This document shows, piece after piece, positions 12,515 through 22,178 of a stretch of 64,000 nt of DNA. The DNA is from Stereocaulon alpinum (lineage: Eukaryota > Ascomycota > Lecanoromycetes > Lecanorales > Stereocaulaceae). The position numbers were made by a program, and so were the translations under genes. The stretch lies in NCBI GenBank assembly GCA_018257865.1, contig JAEUBA010000029.1, positions 248,001 through 312,000 of the forward strand, read 5' to 3'. A model generated the notes under the pieces. It had not been told where the DNA came from and did no database searches. It was given only the letters and a program-made list of their open reading frames with translations. Positions within the stretch are counted from its first letter, which is position 1, and every line of letters starts with the position of its first letter.

Positions 12515-13805
12515 GCGCATCAATAGTCTCGATCGCTAGTCCTACGCACAGCCTCGCAGAAGCGTATCAGCAATCGTGGAGCTTCTAAGCTTGAAATGAG
12601 ACTCAACACTGAAGCCCAAGACGTTTCATCAAAATCGTTGACATGGGGGCCAGATGAGACATGATGTTACCGATTAGGAATCAAGCCTCCACGAGATCGG
12701 TTTCGACTAAGGTTATGCGCAAGGCGATGCTGGTTAGGTACCCGAAGCCACGAGGTCGTACAAGCGCAGGCACATCTGGAACGGAAACGGTCATGGATTA
12801 TGACCCACGATTGCGACGTAGAATACATCGTTTGCAACACCCGGATTCTGGAAAGAGATAAATAGCCGAAGAGTGCATACCTTTGCCTACCTTTGCCTAC
12901 ATTCAACGCACATCGCATGTGACCGCGGATATTGGTAAAGCCAGAGGCAGCATCTGGCACGAGCGTGGGCATCCAACCTCTTACAACCCATCGCCTGTAT
13001 CCTCCAAAGGCCCACAACCCAGCCATCACCAACAATGCACCAATGACTGCTCCACTTCACCGCCTCTCACTGTACCGGCGTCGAGAAATTCCCTCATGCA
13101 GGCATCACTGGACCATTGCTCACATTCCCTCTCTTGGCTTTGTGCACCATCACGAACCTATTGCCGACGGACTGCACCCAGGCTGGCAGTCTGCTCGCAC
13201 CTACTCTACCCCTCTTGCATTAGCATTTATGATCTACAACGGCAGTTTCATCAGACACCATTATATAAGCAATGGTGGTCCAAAAGCAGCATCTTCACGG
13301 CGGCTTTGCTGTCAAGAGCCTTTTATGCAACCACGTGTCAAACGTACAGCTATGTCTGAAGGCACGAGATTCTTCTTGTCCATATCTAGGAGTTTGAGGT
13401 TTTTTTTTGTCCATTTGTCCACAATTCAGCGGCTTTCACTGCAATTCAATTCATGTATCATACTTGAAGTGCTTGGGTCGCCACAGCTATGGCGTTAGTC
13501 TAGGCCGGATGTGATCTACGTTTCGATATTTGGGGGGAGGAATAATCATACATCAATGATGGACGAGTGTTCGATCAACTGATGACCCCAAAGTTCCAGA
13601 GATCGGTGTAACTGTTGAAATCAGGACAAAACACCGTATCCATTTCTTAGTGATTTAAGTGCAGCCACAATCTTGCCACCGAATGTAGACACACCCTCCA
13701 CGAGCTCCCCATCATATGCAACCTGCACGTCGATCAAGCTCCCCATCATATGCGACCTGCACGTCAATTATGCTCCCGCTCCATCCCCACCCCTCCTTAT
13801 CGAAT
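12515..13805. other. Intergenic, no gene seen
   Basis: Contains a 2x10-bp CTTTGCCTAC duplication (12881-12900) and a 2x34-bp tandem repeat (13703-13770) just beyond the eS30 stop. Long frames here (12883-13359, 12932-13498) lack conserved features. Confidence 0.5.
13703..13770. repeat. 34-bp tandem duplication
   Basis: Two copies of a 34-bp unit beginning AGCTCCCCATCATATG (13703-13736, 13737-13770), differing at a few positions. They lie in the likely 3' UTR of the eS30 gene. Confidence 0.85.
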
Positions 13806-14294
13806 CTATGCAGTCGGGTTGGGGTTCATCTGCACCTCGAATCAGCCAATCATCTTCTCATGCCACTCCAACAACCCTATCATCCACCCAACCACAGAAT
13901 CGCATGTAAGGAACAGCAAGCTCACCTTCCTCTTTCCGCCTGTCATAGTAACGTTGACGAATCGCCGCGTGTATGTTATTCTCTTCTTCGCACGGCCCTT
14001 GGGCGTCTTCTTCTTCTCTTGGGGTTCGACCTGCATGTAGCGCCATCATTAGCTTCTATCCATCTAGTGTCAATCACATTCATGATTAAACACATATAAG
14101 TAGTGACAATATTCCGGTATGGAACTGTAGGATCGCTGGCGTGCAATGTCGCCAGAGTGCAGGTGGGACGCCTTGGAGTCTCCGCGACCTCTGAGGGTGT
14201 AGGACAGGTGGTATCGTTTCGCGGTAGACCGTACCTTTGGAGTCTGCGACTTGACCTTTCCAGCACGCGCGAGGGAACCGTGGACTTTACCCAT
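13806..14294 (-). CDS. RPS30: 40S ribosomal protein eS30
   Basis: Exons 14294-14235, 14030-13926 and 13829-13806 encode 62 aa, the exact size of eS30. Exon 1 gives MGKVHGSLARAGKVKSQTPK. Exon 2 gives the lysine-rich core (EPQEKKKTPKGRAKKRITY, FVNVTMTGGKRK). Exon 3 is a 24-bp coding piece, MNPNPTA plus stop. Introns are 204 and 96 bp with GTACGG and GTGAGC donors. As in other fungi it is not fused to a ubiquitin-like domain. It is a cytosolic small-subunit protein. A high-confidence call, including the tiny last exon. Confidence 0.97.
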
Positions 14295-15204
14295 GGTTGC
14301 GGTTTATATGGATCGAGGTTAAGGATGTTGGAGCTTTTCTTTGTTCGGGGGTTCTGTGTGGCAAGTACTCAGTCAGCTTGCTACTCAAGGTTGTGCAATG
14401 CGCACAGACAGCGCTATCGACAGCCACGGCTAGAGGTAGAGCTGAAAGAATCAATGGCACTTACGATAATACTGAGATGATGGCGTCGGCGATGCTGAGA
14501 TTGCTGGAAATGTGATTCACAGCCCTCCTTGTGGTGGAACGAATGCCAAGACTTTAGCGAAGCTTAGTCATCAAGTAAGACTCATAAGTAGGAAATCCTC
14601 CAGCTCGCACAATTCCTTGCCACCAAATCTTTGGATATGAATTTTTCGCCATGGAAGATTGTGCCTAGCCAGAACGTGCTCGCTGGTTACAAAGATCAGA
14701 TCCTTCGTACCTTACATGACTCGTAGACTACGAGTCATATGTTACCAGAGCTGCAATAGTGGGTTGCTGGGGAACGAGTACACAATGTCATCTGTGCTTG
14801 GGATCCCGTTGCACTTGGGTTTCTTCATACCGGGGAGCGTTTCCCTAAGCTGACGCAGACGGAAAGATTATGCCTTTTCTAACCCCGCAGTACTAGCCGT
14901 GGGTATTGGTACTACGGTTCGCTTTATTGGCAAACATTACTTCTCGTTTCTCTCGTTGATGGTTGTGAATCTTTGCAATTTGATGCAGTAGCTTGCCATA
15001 TGAGTGATGATATCTTCTGTTTAGCTCCCATAGCATTCCTCGTTGATGCCTCAATATTCTTTGCTTTGAAGCTGCAGCTCGCCGAACCAGTCTTGTTCAT
15101 GTTTGCTTTGTAGATGCCTATGATGCAATATTGAATCAAGGCTTTCGTTTTCCAGCACTTAGCACCTTCCTCGAATCTGATTTTCTTCCAGAACCAGAGT
15201 CTGT
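14295..15204. other. Intergenic, no gene seen
   Basis: Upstream of eS30. Includes one copy of a 19-nt sequence (15068-15086) that recurs at 16050-16068. Minus-strand frames at 14924-15235 are weakly protein-like but unassigned. Confidence 0.45.
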
Positions 15205-16174
15205 TCAGCAATGGAATTGTTTGGATATGAAACAAGGCTCATCTGCCTCCAGAGATTCCGCCAGGACCGCAACAATTACACCCCATAGCAAGTGACCAAC
15301 AGACCAGGCGTTCACGTAGCTTATGATCAATTCGTGGAGACCCCAAGATTCCTTCTCAATACGGGCCCCGAATGCAACGACGTGATCACTGGCGTTACCA
15401 ATCTCCTCCTGGAAGAAGAGTTTCGCTTTCAGGGTGATCAGCCTTTTACTGTCTGGGATCCTGATTACAGCACTTGGAGCAGATGGTAGATATAGACAGC
15501 CTTGTATTAGGAGCCATAGTGCTGATAGGGTTAGGACATTGCACGCTGTTTCGGTCAACAAGGGTAGAACTCTTGTTTCACGGACAATTCCTACAGCAGC
15601 GAAAGCTATGATTGTAAGTGCTAGGGTCTCTACACAGGAAGGACGCAGTGAAGCCAGAACGCAGCGAGAGGTTCCACCACTATTTGATGATCGTCCACCG
15701 GTGGCAGAAAGGAGCGAAAGGCCCCCGCACTCTCAACAAACGAGGGTCCCCCCCTTCAACAGGGGTAAAGCTCGTCTGTTGCGCGATATGGATGCTTGAG
15801 GAGAGTTAGATGTGAGCTTTGAGACTCACTTGTGAAAAGAATACATCAGCATGCGAATAGAGTGGCGAACTTTACCTTCATACAACCCGTTTTCGATCAA
15901 GCTTTGAGCACATGTCTCTGAATTGTGGCACATAGACCAAATGGCATTGGCAGCTCGCAGTCCTAATCAAATTAGACAGGTAACCTTGGCTTCATGGACT
16001 GCCGTTTGTTGGCCTCTGAGTTATTGCTGCTCTGCCTTCTACCGCCATGGAAGCTGCAGCTCGCCGAAAACCATATTCCAACTCTTGCCTCTTGAGCAAT
16101 TTTTCTAAGATGCTGTCGTTCCACACTGATGGGAGCTGCAACCCGCCGTTCCTATTATCTTCAATATATTTCAT
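15205..16174 (-). pseudogene. Apparently decayed gene for a multi-pass membrane protein
   Basis: Protein-like fragments occur in sequence on the minus strand but in different frames. They are MKYIEDNRNGG... (16174 to about 15998); LRAANAIWSMCHNSETCAQ (about 15960-15876, ending at a GGTAAA donor-like site); QQTSFTPVEGG...CHRWTIIK (about 15793-15683); VVEPLAAFWLHCVLP (about 15680-15635); and a hydrophobic stretch LALTIIAFAAVG...NVLTLSALWLLIQG down to 15205. The third and fourth fragments abut across a stop at 15680-15682, and the fourth and fifth across a stop at 15630-15632, with no room for an intron, so frameshifts are the simplest reading. The hydrophobic segments suggest at least three membrane spans. 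No family is recognised. It could instead be an intron-rich live gene if I have misread frames. Confidence 0.45.
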
Positions 16175-16391
16175 TTTCTAGACGGAAGCCTTCATGACCT
16201 TCCATATAGAAGAAGAGCCCCTTCTAGCAAAAACTCATTGACCGTGACAACAGCTTCTACATTGAGCAGGAACATCCGCACAGAACTTTGCACAATATCC
16301 ACAGTACATCACCCTTTACAACATCCACTCAGCATCACAGACACGAGACCCCCCATACACCACTTATCAAAGCCGCGGCGAAAATCTTGCG

Positions 16392-16532
16392 ATGGGTTCC
16401 AGGACCAATCGAATGGCCGTTCATCGAACAAAAGCTCTCAGCGAAGAGCCTACCATACTTGCCTCCACCCCGAGCCCTGAACCTCCTCCAGCCGCTCCTC
16501 CAAACACTCCTGCCCCCGGCACAGGCAAATGA
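16392..16532 (+). CDS. Possible short protein, Pro/Ala-rich
   Basis: A 46-aa frame from a GCGATGGG start (MGSRTNRMAVHRTK..., then a run of Ser/Pro/Ala to APGTGK). It is followed 19 bp later by a textbook intron (GTAAGT at 16551, GCTGACC branch, AGATAG acceptor). The intron suggests the stretch is transcribed, either as this small protein with a spliced 3' UTR or as part of a longer gene. No family is recognised. Confidence 0.28.
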   Translation: MGSRTNRMAVHRTKALSEEPTILASTPSPEPPPAAPPNTPAPGTGK

Positions 16533-17243
16533 AACGTGAACGTGACGGTAAGTTTTGTGATGAGCTATACAGCGGATTAGGTTATTGCTGACCGGAGATA
16601 GGTGATGGAGTGCTTTTGCGGCTACTGGCAACGGTTTCTCCATCAAATTAGAGCATGGTGCAATAGCGCAAGCCAGCAGGGTCCTCACATTCATTTGCTT
16701 CATTTGATTTTATTTGCAGTTAGAGGGAGTGATCTTGGGTTTCAACAACCTGACAAGGCAGAATCAATTGATGCGAAGTGGAACCTGATATTCATGAAGC
16801 TTTCAGCATAGATAGATAGAGATGCGCAGAGACAATCATTGTTGCTTGTTTCCATAAAGTCCATGTTGCAATTTTCTATCCCTTGTCCACGCCATGCCTC
16901 TCTTTAAGAAAGCCTTCTTATTAGAAGGCTGGTGTTGTTCATAACCAAGTTGTTCCAGACACTTGGCTGCACGGTTCAATGCCTGCGTATGCCTTGCAGA
17001 AGGGCAAAGCAGGAATTGCAGGAAAGTTCAGCGTCGTGGCGATATGATAATGTCCTGTTCAAAGCAATATCAAGCAATTCGTCCAATAGCGTCATACATA
17101 ACACGGGCATAAGGACCCGATCTAGATCCCGATTGTTTGTGCTCCTGATACCATGTAGGTAGCTCCCTGCCTCGCCCGGTTCTCTTCCTTCTCCATCATC
17201 TATACTCTCCAGCTCACTAACCATATCAACAACAACAACCACA
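16533..17243. other. Intergenic, no gene seen
   Basis: Contains the candidate UTR intron near 16551-16603 and the probable promoter and leader of the CREG-like gene. No convincing coding frame. Confidence 0.45.
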
Positions 17244-18122
17244 ATGCTCCTCCCAATCGCCCTCCTCTCCCTAATCCACCTCGCCACCTCCACCGCCCCA
17301 CCACCCCAACATCTCTTCTCCAACCCATCCCCCCCCTCAGAACAATACAAAATCCCCACCCTCCACGAATCCGCAATCCTAGCCCGCCGAATCCTCAACC
17401 TCTCCTCAATAGCCACCCTCTCAACCGTCTTCCCCACCCAAAAAGCCCTAACAACCTCCCACTCCCAACAAGCCCACATCTCAGAAGACCCAAGCACACT
17501 ATGGGGCACCCCTTCCGACCTCTCAGGTGCCCCCATAGGCCTAATGGACTACTACGCCTCCTGTTTCCCCCAGCCATCGAATCCAACAATCTTAGCAATC
17601 AGCATAGCAACCACATTCCGCAACTCCTACTCTGGTTCCAACGTAACGCTCTCCCTGCGCTACCACCCCCCGCCTGGGGCGCCACCAAGCGACGACATCT
17701 ATACGTATTCGCCCGCCAACATGCCCAGGTTTTCGTTGATAGGATATATTGAGGAGATTCCAATCGAAGAGGTGTTGGAGTTGGGGGTGTGGGTTTGTTT
17801 CCTGGATAGGCATCCGGATGCGGAGGCTTGGTTTCCGGGGAATGAGATCCATGAGAGTAGGTGGGTTAGGTTGGTTGTGAGGGAGGTTTATTGGATTGGG
17901 GGGTTTGGGGATAGGGCGTATATTGGGGTGAGTTTTGTGACTTTTTTTTGATTGTGATGGGTTGGGGGGAATTGTGCTGACGTGGTTGTTTTATAGTGGA
18001 TTCCGGAACATGAGTGGAGGGGGGTTAAGGATGAGGAGATTGAGAAGGCGAGGTTGGTGGGGGAGGAGGGGTATGAGGCGTATTTGGCTTCGAAGGGGCT
18101 GGATGAAGTGGATGAGTTATGA
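17244..18122 (+). CDS. CREG-like secreted protein (PNPOx-like beta-barrel)
   Basis: Exons 17244-17927 and 17997-18122 (69-bp intron, GTGAGT donor, TTATAG acceptor) encode 269 aa. An N-terminal hydrophobic signal peptide (MLLPIALLSLIHLATSTA) is followed by a domain with the hallmarks of CREG proteins: HESAILARRILN near the start, LSTVFPTQKAL, GLMDYYASCF, and a C-terminal stretch with DRHPDAEAWFPG and WIPEHEW. The family is a split-barrel flavin-oxidase fold that usually does not bind FMN, secreted or lysosomal/vacuolar. NLS and NVT sequons fit a secreted glycoprotein. Oddity: the coding strand is almost G-free and C-rich to about 17700, then almost C-free and G-rich. Confidence 0.8.
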
Positions 18123-18425
18123 GATAAGTACATCATCTTTGTTTTGAATTGGAGTATGGCATGTGTGACATGTCTGAATGGAGCAACTACAAGATGGGAA
18201 TAGTCAATTCACTGAGGAAGAGATCAAGAACACACGCTCTTGAGTAGTGAACGATGGGACAGGAATGGAGTAATAATGAGTAGTGTTTGCCAGATTCTGA
18301 AGATCTGAGTGTGTGTTCTGAATATCCTAACCCTGTCCACAACCCATCCTCACCAGCAACGACGCTCTTCTAAAGTGAAACCCTCCCGCACTGTCCGGAA
18401 GACAACCAGCACATCCTCTTATCAC

Positions 18426-19709
18426 CTAACGTTCCGGCATTGGCTGTCCCCATTGAAGCGGTACCGGACGTCTCTCAGTCTCATCGCCAGCAGGCATCCA
18501 ATGCACACTCATCCCTAGACACCATATCCCACCGATCTCTCCGAGTCCCTTAGCCATCGCGTTCATCCTGCGTTTAAACCCGGCACACTCGATACGAGAG
18601 AAATCGATGATCATGTTGGGGGCTGTATGGAACAGATCCGATCTACGCATAGCGACGACAGTGTCATCAATATCAGGGCAGATCAGGACAGCAAAGCCTG
18701 AGTAGCGGAGAGCGGTATGAAGTGTCTTGAAGTTGATGCCGGGAGCGAAGATGAGGGTACGCGTGGTGATCTTGGCGTAAATTGAATCTTCTTCGTTGGC
18801 GTTGGCTGCGAGGAGGGTGAAATCGAGGCTTTTAAGGAATGATTCCTCGGCTTTAATCGAAGTTTCATCGATTTCGAAGAATAGATCTTTGATGTTGTGC
18901 TGGTGTTTCAAGATTTCTTCAAGGCTTTTGACGAAAACGAGCTGTTTGAGGGCGTGTGTACGCCTCATGCCCAGGCAGACGATGCGATCGATGTCATGGT
19001 GACCGAAGCGGCATAGATCGTTCTCAAAGTTGTCGTGTAAGACTTGCTTTGCTGGAGAGGCTTGAAAGTTTGCCTTTAGCTGCTGGTAGCCGGCTTTGAG
19101 TTGACAATTTTCAGCCATGTCTAAGTCGTGGTCCGGAATTGTAGGATACAAGAACTCACTCATGCGTTCATGGCCGGGGACGAATATAGACGCAGGCCTG
19201 CTAAGCGAGTCATGGTGTTGTGATGGCGTGGTGATGACCCAGTAGTGCGGCAAATTCCAGGGAGCGGCTTGGTCAAGTATAGCACGAATTGCATGGTTCT
19301 GTCTTAAGCAAGAAATACCTCGTTCGAAAGCACAGAATTCCGGTTAATCTGTCTTTCTGGATAATCATGAAATTCTCGGTTGTATCACTTTCAAAGGGCG
19401 CAGAGTATCCAGGACATCGTGCTTGAAGGAGCAGATTTTAGAGCGTGTCGATTTCGATTTCCAAAAGGATGGATCGTCGAATATATTGGCTCGCTCCAAG
19501 AAGTCAAGTGATAAGTGTGGCATTTCCGCAAGGGTAAGAGCATTAATAGTGCAGGTTTCACTAGCGATCAGAATATCTATAAATATTTGAGCTCGTTGTT
19601 GAGCGACAAACGCACTGTTTTAAAGGCGGAGAGGCATCATCTATGTTGTATCAGCTTACCACAAAGCCTCAACACCTCTGTGCAAAGCAGGTGAGTATCG
19701 AGTGTAGGC
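18426..19709 (-). CDS. SRR1-like domain protein, 5' end unresolved
   Basis: The main exon 19298-18426 contains the conserved block: DIDRIVCLGMRR, a QLVFVKSLEEIL helix, an acidic strand with E, and TRTLIFAPG, matching the order of motifs in SRR1-like proteins. These are cytosolic or nuclear proteins linked to regulation and heme or clock functions in other eukaryotes; the biochemical activity is unclear. Coding-like sequence continues upstream in exons 19614-19389 (GT at 19388, acceptor AAACAG) and probably 19709-19660 (donor GTAAGC). The start codon was not found and lies upstream of 19709, or is the internal ATG in the 19389-19614 exon. Family assignment is moderate; exons upstream of 19298 are tentative. 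Confidence 0.55.
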
Positions 19710-19968
19710 CTACTAGCTCATTATGGAGCTGGTACAGTCTTATTCAAATGGGCAAAGCCCATGAATTTGCGACTTCTGGTCAATATCGAGTCAGAAAAGT
19801 CTCACTCGGGTGGGAGCAAGCGCATCGAAATGCGAAATCGCTATTCAATTCGTGAGCTGTGGTACAAAGAGTCTTTGGCCGAAATACATGGCTAGGCATA
19901 CTTTTCGTTCATGCCCCCGCATTCTATTCTCATCCTTGAGCCATGCTGGCCACGGGCCTTGCTATCGT

Positions 19969-21533
19969 CTAGTGGTTCGAAATGGTGTCCCCTCCGTATT
20001 GCACTCTTCGAATCATGGAGCGATTACAATCGGCGATCGTCCTCATGCCACTAAGTCCCAAGCTCTGGTCAAGGTCCTATGTTTTCACGTATTAGCCCTT
20101 ACTATTACAGTAATGGGGAAAGAGTAGGTAGAGTACGTACAGACAGCAAGCCCCTAACAACGTCTCTGGCTCCCTGTTTCCCCCCAATAGCTAAGCCGTA
20201 GACAAAGGGTCTAGTGATACTCGTCAATGTGCCGCCCAAAGAGAGTGAGAACGGAAGCTGGAGACTCACCTTCCAATCAAAACACCTTTTGCGCCAAGGC
20301 ATAAGGCTTTGATGATATCCACGGCAGTGCGGATGCCGCTATCGAACAGCACAGTAATTTTGTCACCCACAGCGTCCACGATCTCCGGCAGAACCTCTAA
20401 ACTGCCAATTGCACCATCAAGCTGACGTCCTCCATGATTACTGACTACAATACCATCCATGCCCGCCTCTACAGCCTTTCTAGCGTCATCTACATGCTGA
20501 ATGCCCTTCAACACAATCGGGCCATCCCACGCCTTCTTTAGCAATTCAAGTTGCTCCCACGTATGGGCAGCACCACTGAAGACGTCCTTTGCCCATTCCT
20601 GGGATGCAAGCGAAATGTCGTCTTCGACATCTCTGTTGTGCTTCTCTGTGAACTTGCGGCGAAAGACCGGGTCTGAGAAGCCAGTTTGGTTACCGATACC
20701 GCTGGCGAATGGGAGATAAGCATTGTCAAGGTCTGCAGGACGCCAGGCGAGGGTCCAAGTATCGAGTGTTACGAGCAGGACACTGAAGCCATTAGACTTT
20801 GCGCGTCTAAGGAGCTACAGGTAGGATGTATTAACTATCTTTGCGAGCTGAAGCCTTGCTGCAGAGAAAGAGGCGGGGGTACCTACTGAGATAGTGATAT
20901 CATTGTCCTGGGGCCAGTAAAGCTGAAAGAACCTCACTCCATTACCACTTGCCTTTGCAACATCTTCAATGCTGCTGCTGGATGCGCCACTGAGAATATA
21001 CGGAACGCCAATCTCGGCGGCCATTTCAGCAACACCATCTTCTTTGTCGTGGTGGAAGATTGTCTGGACGCCAACAGGAGCGATGAGAAGGGGAGATTCC
21101 AGCTTGTGGCCGAAGAGCTCAGTGCGTAGATCACGGTGGGTTGTGTCGCGCAGCATGCGAGGAATCATCTTGAGTGGTGAGGTCAGCTAAGGAGACAAGA
21201 TACGGTGACGCGATTGGGACTCACCTTCCACTGTCTAAATGCTAGACGATTAGCATCCAGAGTAGCTCTCTCACCAGCTGCGCCAGCCACATAGTTGAAA
21301 CTCCTGACGCCGAGGTGGGTTTTTGCCTGCTCTTCGAGCTTGTTAGGATCAGTAGTTACAGTCGGAAGACGGTTTTTAAGTAAGCCATCGTTGTAGATTT
21401 GCTGTTCAAATGACTTCCTTTAGCTACCGTTTTTGTGATTATAAAATGTATTGCGAGGGCACTTTACCGTCTGATAAGCCCCATACTTTCGGCCACCATC
21501 AGGGCGCTTAGGATGCTCTTGCACCTGAGCCAT
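19969..21533 (-). CDS. FMN-dependent 2-hydroxy-acid oxidase/dehydrogenase, lactate 2-monooxygenase-like
   Basis: Six exons (21533-21468, 21401-21225, 21168-20887, 20814-20270, 20210-20141, 20076-19969) encode 415 aa. TIM-barrel FMN enzyme of the glycolate oxidase/lactate monooxygenase family. Visible features are the substrate/FMN strand SPLLIAPVGVQ, the YILSGASSSS strand, FQLYWPQD, TLDTWTLAWRP, the phosphate-binding lysine region PIVLKGI, the catalytic His302 and Arg305 in SNHGGRQLDG, and FDSGIRT. TLDTWTLAWRPADLDNAYLPF is closest in my memory to the lactate 2-monooxygenase branch, which yields acetate from lactate. No signal peptide is visible. The short last exon restores the conserved RRVQYGG tail. 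The exact substrate cannot be read from sequence. Confidence 0.92.
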
Positions 21534-22178
21534 GGCTGTAAGAGGTAAGTACAAGTTCTGGAACGTTGATGGTATCTCTCTGAAGTCAAAGAGAGAGCTG
21601 TAAAGGAAGAAGTTAATACGGACTTCACTTTGGTTATCGGGGAGTAGGGAACTCGGGATTAGAGACCCCGCGATTTCGGACTTTACGTCCCGGCGGCCCT
21701 TGCATCATTGGAGTGAGCCCGGATCAGGGGTGCTTGCCACCATCCGGGCCTAAAGTACCCCCCTATCTACCTTAGATACCCTAAAATGTTCGTTAAGGGG
21801 ACTTCGATGGGAGTGGTAATTTTTGAGCACTCCACAACCCTCACGCAACTTCTGACGGACCGTGTTCAAGTCAGGCACATCAGTAACACGACCATAAAGA
21901 TAGCAAATGAAGTATTTCCATGCATTCGACGCAGTACAGAGCAAGTGCTAAGCCATACAGTGCGCAGTATCTGTAGTCCTATGAAAAGCGGCACCATACA
22001 TGCGGGTATCCGCTGGAAAAGGGTAGGTGTAGCAAGATATGAGCAATGTAGGCAACGACTTATGATGCTGCTCTCTTCGACAAATGAAGTTAGAGCAAGA
22101 AAAGCTTTTCCCACTCGGATCTGCAAGAAGAGCCAGTGTTCAGTATTGATGTGTGGGTAGGGTAGACCTGGAATGAGC
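21534..22178. promoter_or_regulatory. Upstream region of the FMN oxidase gene with a GC hairpin
   Basis: The 5' region of the gene starting at 21533; the other side is the REC8 3' end. It includes a perfect 8-bp inverted repeat, GCCCGGAT at 21717-21724 and ATCCGGGC at 21742-21749. No gene was seen. Confidence 0.4.

Noticed and set aside
12883..13498. Two overlapping plus-strand ORFs of 158 and 188 aa
   Set aside because: High Ser/Pro/His content typical of non-coding C-rich DNA; no motif or splice evidence.
19955..20030. tRNA-like sequence (GTCTAGTGGTTCGAA)
   Set aside because: No cloverleaf can be closed around it, and it encodes the last exon of the FMN oxidase.
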